Position numbers and translations under genes: made by a program. A stretch of DNA of 64,000 nucleotides from Acanthaster planci (Eukaryota; Echinodermata; Asteroidea; Valvatida; Acanthasteridae): contig NW_019091368.1 in assembly GCF_001949145.1 (NCBI RefSeq), positions 2,210,840 to 2,274,839 on the forward strand. Direction: 5' to 3'. The notes beneath the pieces are model-generated. The model was not told the origin of the DNA. It searched no databases and saw only the letters and a list, made by a program, of their open reading frames with translations. How positions within the stretch are numbered: position 1 is the stretch's first letter; the number at the start of each line of letters is the position of its first letter. This document shows positions 13,604 through 25,200 of the stretch, piece by piece.

Positions 13604-13664
13604 GCCTCTTTTAACATTTGGACATGGTCAGGCGATAGCCGTATGTCCGAATGTTAAAAGAGGC
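13604..13664. repeat. near-perfect hairpin
   Basis: GCCTCTTTTAACATTTGGAC at 13604 is mirrored by the reverse complement ending at 13664 (GTCCGAATGTTAAAAGAGGC), with 22-base arms, one mismatch and a 17-base loop. Pairing continues weakly outward (TACAA/TTGTA). Non-coding foldback in the GMPPB-TAF3 spacer. Confidence 0.8.
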
Positions 13665-13890
13665 AGCTTGTAATTGAGTTCAAGACACTTGGATTGTGCC
13701 AGTGCTTATTTATGCTACTAAACACTGTTTTTTGGTTGAAATCTATGGCGATTCCTCTAACTCCAACACTACTTGTAAGATCCTCCACAGAATCCGTAAA
13801 CATACTGATTTATGCGGCCCTGTATTTTTTTAGTTACTCTCAGTCTTACTCTTATGTGCAAATTTTAAAACGAACAGAACTATATAGCAT

Positions 13891-14360
13891 CTAGCCCCAC
13901 TAGTGTGGCACGGACTCTCACTCCCACTCCATCCTTAGCCACACATCCGTATACGCAATTTGCGTATCTAATACGTTGACTGAGCGATAAGATACAACAT
14001 TTACCTATGGGCTCTTCCAAAACTTGGGCAGCAGTTTAGATATGTCTTGACATGGAACAGCCGTTGAGACGATGAGGGGTCAAGTGACGTAATGTTCAAC
14101 GACCTTATTTTAAAGATGGCGACTGTGAGAGCGAGCCCGTTAGATTGAATGGATGACGGCAAAAAGACTGGAAAATACCAGAACAACATGAGCGAGATTA
14201 TTCAATAAATGGTGCGAAGAAAGTGGAGAGGTTATTAAAATCATTTTGTGTGTGCAAAAATAATTGCACCTACAATTATAAGAGGGTGCACCGAACTTTT
14301 CCACTGTGGCTAAGGATGGAACGGGAGTGGGAGTACATGCCACACTAGTGGGGCTACACG
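13891..14360. mobile_element. 0.47 kb MITE-like element with long terminal inverted repeats
   Basis: The left end begins TAGCCCCACTAGTGTGGCA and runs to a CCATCCTTAGCCACA block at 13943. The right end (14305-14356) is its reverse complement with a few mismatches, giving arms of about 52 bases. The sequence TATATAGCAT occurs at both flanks (13881-13890 and 14361-14370), consistent with a target-site duplication, although one to four bases separate it from the paired arms. The interior encodes nothing recognisable, so it is probably a non-autonomous DNA transposon. Confidence 0.75.
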
Positions 14361-14367
14361 TATATAG

Positions 14368-14401
14368 CATCCTACCTACTAAAACATCCTACCTACTAAA
14401 A
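14368..14401. repeat. two-copy 17-bp tandem repeat
   Basis: CATCCTACCTACTAAAA occurs twice in a row directly beside the right end of the MITE-like element at 13891-14360. Confidence 0.9.
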
Positions 14402-14810
14402 CTAGAGGAAACCCATGGCTTCTACATGTGCTGTACTTTGTAAGTGAACATGTACATGTACGCTGCTCCCATGGCTTCAGTAAAGTTCCGTACGTACGGA
14501 CATCACTTAACGTACGTGTACTTTCCCTTGCAGTGGTCGTTTAAAGCATGACAAGCCATCATCAAGCGACAGCATTTAGCAGTGAAAATATTCAGTAACT
14601 TACTAAGATTACTGTTCGCTTTTTTTCATACTAGTCGAGTCTTTTCGGGTTTGTGTGCAGGGTGTCAAGTGATGTCCATATCGCTCTCTGAATTTACTGC
14701 CAACTCATGGCCAAGGGCTAGCCCACGTGGACCCCCCGACCGTACTACGTTACGGAGGGAGAGTCGTAATGTATTGTAAGGAGGACTGGTGTCCAGCCTG
14801 GGCTGAGCCT

Positions 14811-14846
14811 GTGGCGTTCGACGTCCACTCCGACGTCGGACGCCAC
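14811..14846. repeat. short GC-rich hairpin related to the 28.2/29.8 kb repeats
   Basis: GTGGCGTTCGACGTC pairs with GACGTCGGACGCCAC (15-base arms, one mismatch). The following CACAGTTCTGGGGG is shared with hairpins at about 28199-28270 and 29785-29855, so this is a fragment of the same repeat. Confidence 0.6.
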
Positions 14847-17800
14847 AGTTCTGGGGGGTACTTAGGCTGGGCCAAGTATCAAAATCAAGATCGGTGCAAC
14901 ACTAGGTGAAAGAAATGAAGACAACGTCCAACCAGGGCTAGGTTTGTGCAAACGGTCAAAGACAGCTCATTTGTTTGACTGTCACGTGTTATCAATTTGT
15001 CACTGCACATTGTCGACACAAGAAATTACACGTATATGAAGGTCCTGTAATAACAGTTCTACAGGTTAATTTTTCGTGGTTTCACTCACCAATGAGTACC
15101 GAGCACAAACACACAGTTCACTACGGCGTCGATCCTCCTCCGTCCAGCTCGCGCCGGCCACGTCTGCACCTGCACCTGATTGTGACGGTAGCGCCACCTC
15201 GCGCACTATGCATGCCTGATGTAATCTAAACAACCTTTGGCCTCTGCCTCTGGCAGAGTAGACCAACGGGGGGGGGGGGGGTTTGGTACCAAAAATATTT
15301 TCATACTTTATTCGCTTGTAATTTTACGTGTAGTCAAAAAAATCGAAATTATGTTATCCGGAATTATTTCATTACACTAAGTTGCCATATTCCTGACAAA
15401 ATTGTCAGATATGTTATGAAGATAACCAGAATGGTTATCTCTTCACCCCCGCATCCAAATAAATTACTCTATGAGCAAACTTTTTACCGTACTGACTCAG
15501 GCGAGGCTGAGCGCAAGCTGTCTTCTCAAGTTCCTCCATGAGTTATGGTATACGGTACAGCATCGTAGACACTAATCCTTCGGAATTTTTTTTAATTGTT
15601 CAAAGAGGAAAAATAATTTAAAAAAAAAACTTCTTGCACTGTAAAAGACAGAAAACGTTTGTCTGCGAGATTTCTTTTCCATTACTGCCGTGATCCAAAA
15701 AGGGGGCGTGGTTATCTCACAGGCAACACCCGACACGATCTATGTACAGTTCATGTACAGTACATGTATTACACAAGGTTCCATTTGCGGGGGATTCGCG
15801 GTCCTGGCATTGTCTCCTACTAGTTAACTCATGAATGGGTACAACTTTGAAAAACAGAAACGGGGGCACATTTCGATTAAGGCCGTGTTTGCATGCACTG
15901 ATGTATTTCAATGCAGAAATTGAAAATAAAAGAAGGTTATCAACAAATTATCCGTAGTTCCAGATCCACAGACAGGATCAGCCATTTTTTTTTGAAAAGT
16001 TGTTTGGATAGGGCAAATCACTAAGAAAATGGGTACATGGTAACGCAAATATAAAATGGGGTGCTCATTAAGATTTCCTAGAGATGTGGTTTTAGTACAC
16101 TTCCACAAAACAAACTTAGTATTTTCCCAAAACCACAAACACCTGGAAATTATTGTGCTGATGGGCGGGCGCTCGGAGGAAGCTACGATTTCCAAACTTC
16201 ATAACAGATCTGTACAAATCATGCTTTTTATTTCTGATGTCATTTCACCATCAATAGTGATTTAAGATTACACAGACTGAAAGTTTCTTTGAAAAAAATC
16301 ACCAGTTTTGCAAACGGTATTTATAGTCCAATTCACAATACCATTAGACACAAGCTGACTGGCATTTTAAAATTTGAGACTGACAGGCAGTTCATTGAGC
16401 ATTCAAAACACAAATATTTGAATGTTATAGGAAATATCATCATTCAAGACACAATTCTGATAAAATACGTACACAATTCAAAGTATTTACAAAAGAAGAG
16501 AGGGAGCAAACCATTTGACACAACTTGAAAGCTGTCTTTCTGGTATTCATGATGTAAACAAAAGTGTCACTTCGCATTTTTAAACTTCAAACTTATATAA
16601 TAAGTGGGAAATTATTTTTGACATTTTCAACCACAAGTGAAGTTTGTGTGCTCATCACTTGATCCACATTGGGCAATAGGTGTTTTCAATCCTTGAAACA
16701 TTGAGAAGAATGTTAACAACCACATTTCCTGAATTCATTTCAGAGAAAAATCCAGAGAGTGATGAAAATTTCCCTGAATCCAATTCATAAGTGACTGCAT
16801 CACATACAAAAAAACACTCCACTAATTATGAGCACCCATTGGCTAATACAGTGACGTTGTGCTGCTTTCGGTTCCAATGGTGCTGTTGCCCTGAGCGGGT
16901 TTTTCACACCTTTTCGTGGGTTCTGTAGTTAGACTGGGTCTCATTATGAGAAGTCAGAAAGGGATGAACTGTCAACTTAAAAACGTGGGATGTTAACAAT
17001 GCTTTGGATATATAATATGCTTGGCAGAACAACATTTCTTAGGTATCAGGTAGGACCAAACTTTTTCAAATCATATCAAGGATTCCTTTGCTGGTGCCGC
17101 TGAAACTCTTTACAAGTTCAACTGGATTCTCATCCAATTAGGCTAACCTGAATCCATTACCCATATTTGAAATGTGTAAGAGAAACTTGTCCATGTTTTT
17201 GTACAAGCCTTTCACGGGATGTTGCGGATTCCACGAAAAAGAAGCCTGGGCGTAACAGGTGACAGTGAACACTGCACAAATTGTTGAAAAAGTGCTTGTG
17301 GGTATGCGGCAAGATTTCAACTGAAACTGCGCATATCCTTGAGACTACAAAAAGAAAAGACAGGGAAGAATTTAAGAGACTTCCGTACCAGGCTAGTTCA
17401 CCAGAAAGATTAGTGACGAGCATTCTGGGGTAGTGTCTGCCGTACCTTTCTGTGTCTATGTAATTATGTCGTAATCAAGTTCCATTCGTAAGTGCCTTGA
17501 CAGCAACACAGATAAATACATGTAAATTGTAAAGCAGCCGCTGCCAAGTTCCATACGCAATCATTTGGCACCCAATGGCCGATTTTGCCTGGTACCCAGA
17601 ATATATTTTATGTAACACATAGCCTGGTAAACTTCTCCTGCAGTTGACAAATGGTCAACTTGGCCTGTGTTTGGATATTTTCTAAATTATCCCCCACACC
17701 TGAGTGCAATCCTACGTGATGCGTACCTCATCAGGCCTCGGGACACACTATAAGTAAAGCACTCCAGAAAGGTGACTGTCCACATTCCTGACCCAACGAG

Positions 17801-18705
17801 GGCACTCTACTGAAAAGCTGGAGGGAATACTGTTTACTTGACTAACCAGTTTGTCAGGTACAGTGTTAGATTTTGTGTTACAGTGTTAAGTATTGATAAG
17901 TGAAGTGGGCAAATGCATAAATTAACTTCAATAAAAATCCATGAAAAAAACTTTGAAAAGGACCTCCAGTCGATAAGCGGCTAGTTTGTACACCATTTAG
18001 ATAGGTGCCAATGACCCCTAGTCCTAAAGGGTCAATGGTCACCCCAAACTCCACAGGTCTGGCTCCCTGCCGTACACGCCACGAAGCGACCAACTGCAAA
18101 ACGAGTGTCCAAAATAGTTCACTATACCCGTCTCGCAATCAACTACAGTGGCTTGAACACTGCACTACTTAGTTGTGATATGGCATGGTGAACTGGAGTT
18201 CTTGAGTAGACTTGTTCCAGGATAATGAAACTGTGGTTGCAGCAACCAACAGATGACCAGCACGGTCGATGTACGTCACAAGTGATATGGCCTATCTTTG
18301 ACAGAAATAGCTAAAGAGAAATGAGATATGATCCTTTGGATACACTTCGGCAATGGCTACCATTCCAACAAAAAAAAAAAGATTTCATACAAGTGCATGC
18401 AGTCAGTGATTTAGTACTCATATTCACAAAAATGCACCTGACAACTGCAAAAAGTTGTTCCTCTACTCGTTCAAGTAAAGTTCCCTACTCTCACGGTCGC
18501 ACTAATTAATCCTAATTCCCTCGGCACTTTTCCTGTTAACCTGGGGAACCTTTCAAGAAGTTTCTAGAGGTGTCCAGCCAAGTGTAAAAATGTGTAAATA
18601 TCCTTCAGCAACCGTCTGAATGATGTTTGAAGGATCTGTGAAGATTAAGATTGAGAAGAACTTGAGAGCAACACGTTCACGAGGCTGTTGTGACAGTCCC
18701 GCTGG

Positions 18706-19287
18706 CTATCGGTATTTCTTTTTGCCTTTCTTCTTCTTGGGTACCCGGCATCGTGGACAGTACCAGTTATCCTCCTTGGGTTCTTCCTTGATTCCGACAC
18801 ATGGCCTGCGTGGGGAGAAAACGAAGCAGAAAGAATGGAGAGGCACAGTCAAGTCTGGATCCAGTCTAAAAACAGCATCAACGTTGTTCAAGCGAACTGA
18901 GGGAACTGGAGGTCTGGGCCCTATTTGGCAATTGGTTCAAGCACTCCTATTTGCTTGAGTCAGTTTTATTAAAAATTATATTTCAACCTCATTTTCGCAT
19001 TTTGGCTCAACTCCGTACAATCTTTGCTTTCTACACTGAGCACTGTACTTCTGCAGTAGCAAAATCATATCGCCTTGTCTACTAATTAGCAGCTGGCGTA
19101 TATTATATGCAAATCAAAGGACAAAGTTTTAACATCTACACCCCCTTTCAAGATGTGAGAAGGCAGTGCTGGACCGTTACACTCACCAGTGGTACCAGTC
19201 ATCGCAGGTATCACAGCCGATCATTGCGCTGCCGTCATCAGGCAGCTTGCAGTTGGGACATATCCAGATCTTCTCTCCTGTATCGCT
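18706..19287 (-). other. TAF3: PHD finger exons 7 and 8 of TAF3
   Basis: These two exons (19287-19187 and 18805-18706) hold the complete C4HC3 zinc finger. The intron splits the Trp codon of WYHW (TG before, G after), a phase that fixes the junction. A basic tail (KKKKGKKK) closes the protein. Confidence 0.95.
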
Positions 19288-22200
19288 CTGAAGACACATT
19301 GATAAAGATGTCCATATTGGCATGCAATACTCATAGTTTCATTTCCAAACCAAGCAAAGTTTAGTTAATTTTTTCAAGTTGTTTCTAAAGGCTCAACCCT
19401 CACCATCCAGACTTCTGGCAGTTCACTTTCCAGTACTCGCTAACCTCCAATCATGTGAAACTACATGACAGCACAAAAGAAGTAAACGGTGCAAAGACCT
19501 TTAACCTTAACCCTGCTACAACAACAGTCCAACAGTTGTCAACTGTTCGTTTCAGAAGTTATCAGAAATTACGACATTGCAGAGGGTAAAGGCCGGAGTT
19601 TACCGAGTTCATTGCACGTCAGGACCCATCGATCCATTTTGTTGCATTGTTATGAGTTTTGTCGAAGTTAATATTCAACATGAGAGGCAGGGAGCACTGT
19701 AAATGCACGGTGTCCAGGCCTGGGTTTGTCTGGTCTGCTGAATGCAACCAAATCCACAGCAACATTTTGTTGCCTTTGGCAGGGTTTTCTTTTGGCCATG
19801 TTGCATTTTTGTTGCATTTAGCACAGTGACTACAAAAAACCCCAAGGAGGATTTGGAGGAAGACAAACCTTAACAGCAAATAAAGACTGGGAACTGTTGC
19901 AGTGGATATTGAAGCAGCAGACAAAGACTACTAAAATTCAAATTTTGTGAAATTTCTTGGATTCTAAAAACGTAATAATGAACACTGAGGAACTTAATGA
20001 TGTCCAAGTTTTTGCATAATCTTTTAAAGACACCAGACTGACCATAACAGTTCCAACAGTCTCGAGGATGACGCTGCGTTGTGCAGTCCCACCACTAGGG
20101 GGCGGTGTGGCTGGTGCCTTCTGGGATGCTTTGCTTCCTTTGGACGTGGATGGTTTCTCTACTGGGGCCTTCAGGGATGCTTTTGTTGGCACCGATATAC
20201 CCTGGAGAGAAGCAAGTGGGAAATGAACTTATTCGCGCTGCATGAATTCTTTGGGGAAAATCATCATGAGAACTCAGCACAGTTGCAATGTCTCTCTTTT
20301 ACAGTACCGGTTGGAGTATAAAAGTTCATACTGTGGGAAAACTTTCACTATGGGAATGTCTGAACACTGTTTCAGGTTATTTCCATATATTTTGGGGTTT
20401 TACCAAGACTGCTCGAACAAACCAACTTGACCTGAAAATCATAAATGCAACAACCCGACCAGACTGACATGGTGGAAAAGCTGACCCAGCCTGATCCGAA
20501 GTCGGGTAAAAAGAAGTTTGAGGAGCACTGATAAGTTTTGATACTTGGTTATTTCCTGTAGTCTGTGAGCTTGTGCACAAAAATCATCAGCTCATAAGTG
20601 TTTTTATGAATGAATGAAATTTACCTTAAATGGTGCCTGGGGTTGAGCAGCACCGGGCGAGACCGGCTGGGCCACCTTGGTGGGCTTGGCGATGGCAGAG
20701 AAGGCCTTGGAAGCTGCCTTCCTGACTGGGGGTACGGTCACTGCCACCTTGGGAGGTGGGGGCGACCTGGGTGGGGACGGGGGGGACTTGGGCACGGAGT
20801 GGGGCTTCGCAGGCACCAAGGGGGGCGAGCCCGGAGGGGAGGCAGCAGGCGCCTTCTTCTGGTGCGAAGCCCTCTTGGAAGGAGGTGCCTTCTTAGCCGC
20901 GGGCGTCTTTTTCGGCGGAGGGTTAGTGGGGACAGGCGAGACAGGGGAGGGGCTGGGGCACGGGGAAGGGGAAGGAGAACGGGGTGGAGGGGAGGGAGAT
21001 GGGGATTTTCGCCGGGGTGGCGGTGAAGGGGAAGGTGATGGAGAGGACGAAGAGGATGAAGAGGATGGTGACGGAGTGCGGACTCTCAGTGGCGGCGGCT
21101 TTGGCTTCTCAGGCTGTTTTTTAATGATTCTGAAATAAAAGCCAATGACACAAACAGCAATCAATCAAGAAAAGCTAGAGCCAACATTGTTTCCTTCACA
21201 AAATACTGGATATTTTAAAGTGGAAAATGAATGCTAGAGACACTTTGATCAAGAGAGTAACATCAGGCCTCTGACACGTTCATCCATCCAACAAAACAGA
21301 TATCGGGTCAGCTGAAGTAAGGGCAGATCCAAGGAGGCTAACGGGACAACCCATCCCCCCCAAAAAAAGAGTACAAATAAAAATAAATAATTTGTGAAAA
21401 ATGCTGAAGAGAAAGGTGATTTTCTTTAATCCATTCCATTGTCCTTCCTTCCATAAGCATGTAAAATGCCCCCCGACAGAAGGTTTGGAAATGTGGGGAA
21501 GTGTGTCTCACTCACATTTTTGTAGTCTCTCCACTTGAGGATGCAGATCCAATCTTCAGCATCAGTTTGGGTACAGTCAACTGAAGGCAACAGAAATCCA
21601 TCAACAAATGTCTGTGAGAGGTTCTCTGTGACAATATGGAGTCAACTTTAACCTACAACCACCCTAAGTTCATCAACATGAAACTCGAGGGACCGATATA
21701 ACAAAGCAGCAAAGCACACAGCTGTGCTAAGCGCAGACATGACCTGCTTACCAAAAACAAGGGTACTAGTCTAAATGATTTACAGATTGATTCTATACTG
21801 ATTTTTGCTCAGTGTATAAACGCGGCAGGCAATATTTTCTTCAGTTGGGCCCCATGGGTTATTGGAGTATCGTGACTGGTTCTGAACTACTCCCCGGCCA
21901 GTGTTTCTTTCCATGGAGCATCGTAAGCGTCTTCTGTTTGATACATGTACAAAGAATATACCCCTGGCATTCTGCACATTGTTAGCCTGGGGGGGATTCT
22001 TATGAGTTGCTACCGAAATGACCAATGCATTGGTTTATGTGCCCACTGAATAAAGGACATAGATCTGATTTACACACCTCCAACTTCAATAGTAACAAAA
22101 TTCTGAGTGCCACTGATCAGAATCATATTTGTGGTACTGTGAAGACAGGGAACTAAATGCAGTTTAACCACTTCCTGCCGGGGACTCCGTAATCGGAGAT

Positions 22201-25200
22201 GTTTGGTTTATATGCGTGGCCGGGGTCTCCGAACTCGGACAAAGGAAACAGGGCCCTGTAACAAAAGACCGTACTCCAAACAAAAGATCAGGCTGCTGGG
22301 CATTACCAACATTTTTCACTCTCAAAAGTGGTGATAATCCAGCCTTGTGTTGAAACCGTATACCAGGGTTTGGGGCATTGAGAGCGAGCAGATTACCACC
22401 AGGTTCGTGAACAAAAGAAAGTTACATAACAACGCACGATCTGGGCTCTTTTTACAAGGCTGCAGGCCTAGCTGAAATACTCGGGCGTCAATGAAGGTCA
22501 CCTGTCAACTTAGAGTAGTGCCTAAAGATTACTTCGTGTGGCTATAAATGACCGTTAAATGAAATGATGACTTTTTGAAGGATTTTGAAAACGGAAAAAA
22601 TGATAGTCATGCCGACCCAGCATCATCGACATTGAAAAATGCCCCGGCATGAAGTGGTTAAAGTAGGCTGATTTCATACATAATGATATGGTAAGCAATA
22701 ACATGAAAAACAAGAGCTATTCCCTAGACAAACAGCGCATCTTCTTGTAAAATCAATTAGCTAATGGCGTAAAAATCACACACTGAGACAAGTGTTCACC
22801 TTGGCCACTTTTTCGGGTGGTTCCTCTGAGGGGTTTTGAGCTCCCTCTTCCTTCTTTTTTGGATTCTTGGTTCCTTCCTTCTGCTTTGCCTTCTTGAGGG
22901 AGTCCTTGGCCGCCTTGATCTTTGCCTTGCGTTCCTTCTCCTTCCTCTTCTTCTTCAGGCAAGCCTTGTCCTTCTGCAGCTTCCCGCTGGACTTGTCTCG
23001 GCCCGGACTGCTGGCGGGGCTGTCCGACTGGGAGACCACTCGGACCTTTAACGACTTGGGATTGGTGGTGATGATGTTCAGCTTGGCGATGGTGGGCTGC
23101 TTCAGGGGGTCCGCCTGGGCCTCCCCGCTGGACGAGCTGGCCGCCTTGGAGGCCAGCTCCCGCATCCGCCGCTTCTTCTCTAATTTCTTCTTCTTCAGCT
23201 TCTCCTTCTTCAGCTGCTCCTTCTTCCGCTTGGACCGCTCCTTCTTGGACTCCTTGCCCGAGGAGGACTTCTCATCGCCCGACTTCTTCAGCTTGTGGTC
23301 CTTCTTGTCCTTGCTCTTGTCCTTGGGGTCGGCCGTTTTGATGAGGAGTTTCGGGGCAAGTCCGGGCGACGTCCCCACCTTGATGGCGGACGTGATGGCC
23401 CCCTCGCTCTCCCGCCAGGCATTTTTGAACAGCAGCTTTGGTGGCAGGGAGTGTCCCTTGCCGCTGGACTTCTCCTGGTTACTCTTGTTGGCCATGTCCA
23501 GGAGTCCCCCCTTACCCTTCTCGACGCTCTTGTCTTTGCCTCGGTCCTTGCTTTTATCCTTTCCCTTTTCCTTGGCTCTCTCTCTGTCACCATCTTTGCC
23601 GTTCTTCTTGCTGGATTTGCTAGAGACACCACCCCGGGCCATCTTGGAGATAACCGACTCAATCGTGTCCTCGATGCTGGCCGCACTAGCCAACACTTCC
23701 TCCTCCTCGTCCCTTATCAAAGTCGCCGAGGGCAATACAGCTTTGGAAGGGTCTGGCAACTCCCCACAAGGGTCAAAGGTCTTGGAGGGTCTGGGCTTAG
23801 TGTCCTCGTCCTCAAAGTCATAAACATCCAAAGCGGATGGCTTCTTTGGGCTAGGACTCTTGTCATTGTCATCACTGTTCTTGCCAGCAGGGAGAGCAGG
23901 AGTCTCCACATTCTTCTTTGTGGTAATTAGCAATGTCCCAATATTTGGTCCCACAACCTTGATGTTCTTGCTACCCGAGGGCATCAACTCTTTGACTTTG
24001 TCCATGATGACCACCGCCGGGCTCTTGGGCTTCACCTGAAACACCGAGGGGGTGCCCCCCGGTGAGAAGAACAGGTGCTTGGGGGATTTGGGCTTGGGCT
24101 TGGGTGGGGTGATCCCTTTGCCCTTGGAGACTTTGGTGTCTGTGCCCAGGCTGGATGAAGGCGACTTGGGAACTTTGGTAAGCAGCCCGTCGGGCTTGGA
24201 ATCCGTCCTCGAGAGGGGAACGGTGGTTACACTGCCCCGTCTCTCCAACAGCTGCTTCTGGGGCGGTGTGGTGGCAACAGGTAGCCGACCCTCCCGCTTA
24301 GGAGTGATCTCGCCATTGACACCCATCGACAGGGCCGTCAGCTCCCGGGGGTTGCCGTCCTCCATCATTCGGAGCCTCTTGAATGCAAAATAGTCCGTGG
24401 AGGGGCTTAACAGTTCACGCTTTTCACCGCGAGGAGACGTGGGGCTCAAGAGGGGAGTGTGGGGCTCGTAGCTGTCGCCATCAAGAGAAGCCCGGGAAGA
24501 ATGCGAGACGTCCATTGCATCGAGCCCCTCACCAAACTCTGGTTGAAAGTAACAAAATAACCAATTCCAAAATTACCCCTACAAATGAAACTCTCGCAGC
24601 ATTGGAAATTATTTCAAAACTTCAGTTTCATTGAAGGTGCTACTCCTGAACACTTCCCTGACAGAAATGACAAATTCAAAGTAGCCCGAGTCACAGGCTT
24701 CTAAAAAGTACAAGAGACAAAGAGCAGAACATAAACAAATCCTGCCATGCAAAGCCCGCTGGTTAGTCCTTGCCAACAAAAACTGATGCCTTCAATAAAA
24801 ACTACTGAGGGTCTCTATGCCAAATTGCCAGGTCAAGTGATCTGTTCTGCACACTAACAAGAGATGTTTCTACATACATGTGTGCAAAAGTTCGTACCCG
24901 ACAACCTCTCTCTTCTTTGTCAGTGTGGGGGTGAGTACAGTCAGATCAGATAAGAGAATGTTCAAGTGACGTCCCTCTTACTATCTTATGGAATCATATT
25001 TTTGTGTCAACTGATTCCTTGGAAGATTTGAGACCCGTTAGGGTGGAAATCTGTGAGAAAGCCAGCATAGGTTGATAAAATGACTTTTAATGTTATCAAA
25101 AAAGTTGACACCAACCTCCTGCGATGTCCACCAGGGGCGGCATGTGCTCAGGAATGTACTCCAGCCTCTCGCGACAATCTCGGCTCCCGGGTTGCGGGAT

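Larger units (their letters stand above)
9450..18705. other. intergenic region between GMPPB and TAF3
   Basis: About 9.3 kb with no gene I can recognise. It should hold any 5' non-coding exon and promoter of GMPPB and the TAF3 3' UTR; a TTTATT (AATAAA on minus) lies at 16227-16232. It contains several inverted repeats annotated separately, a 14-base G run at 15268-15281, a tRNA-like repeat near 11305-11390 and many ACATGTAC words (for example 10708, 11649, 11726, 14447). All open frames are under 100 codons and lack recognisable motifs; the best exon-like one, at 11949-12206 minus, is discussed in the findings. Confidence 0.6.

Noticed and set aside
15268-15281. Run of 14 G
   Set aside because: Homopolymer of uncertain length; a G-quadruplex is conceivable but it is isolated and error-prone sequence.
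20677-21138. 153-codon Gly/Glu-rich open frame on plus
   Set aside because: Antisense of the Ser/Pro-rich TAF3 exon 5; composition alone explains it.
22867-23823. 318-codon open frame on plus opposite TAF3 exon 3
   Set aside because: It is the antisense shadow of a Lys/Ser-rich coding exon, has low-complexity Ser/Leu/Phe composition and no conserved motif.
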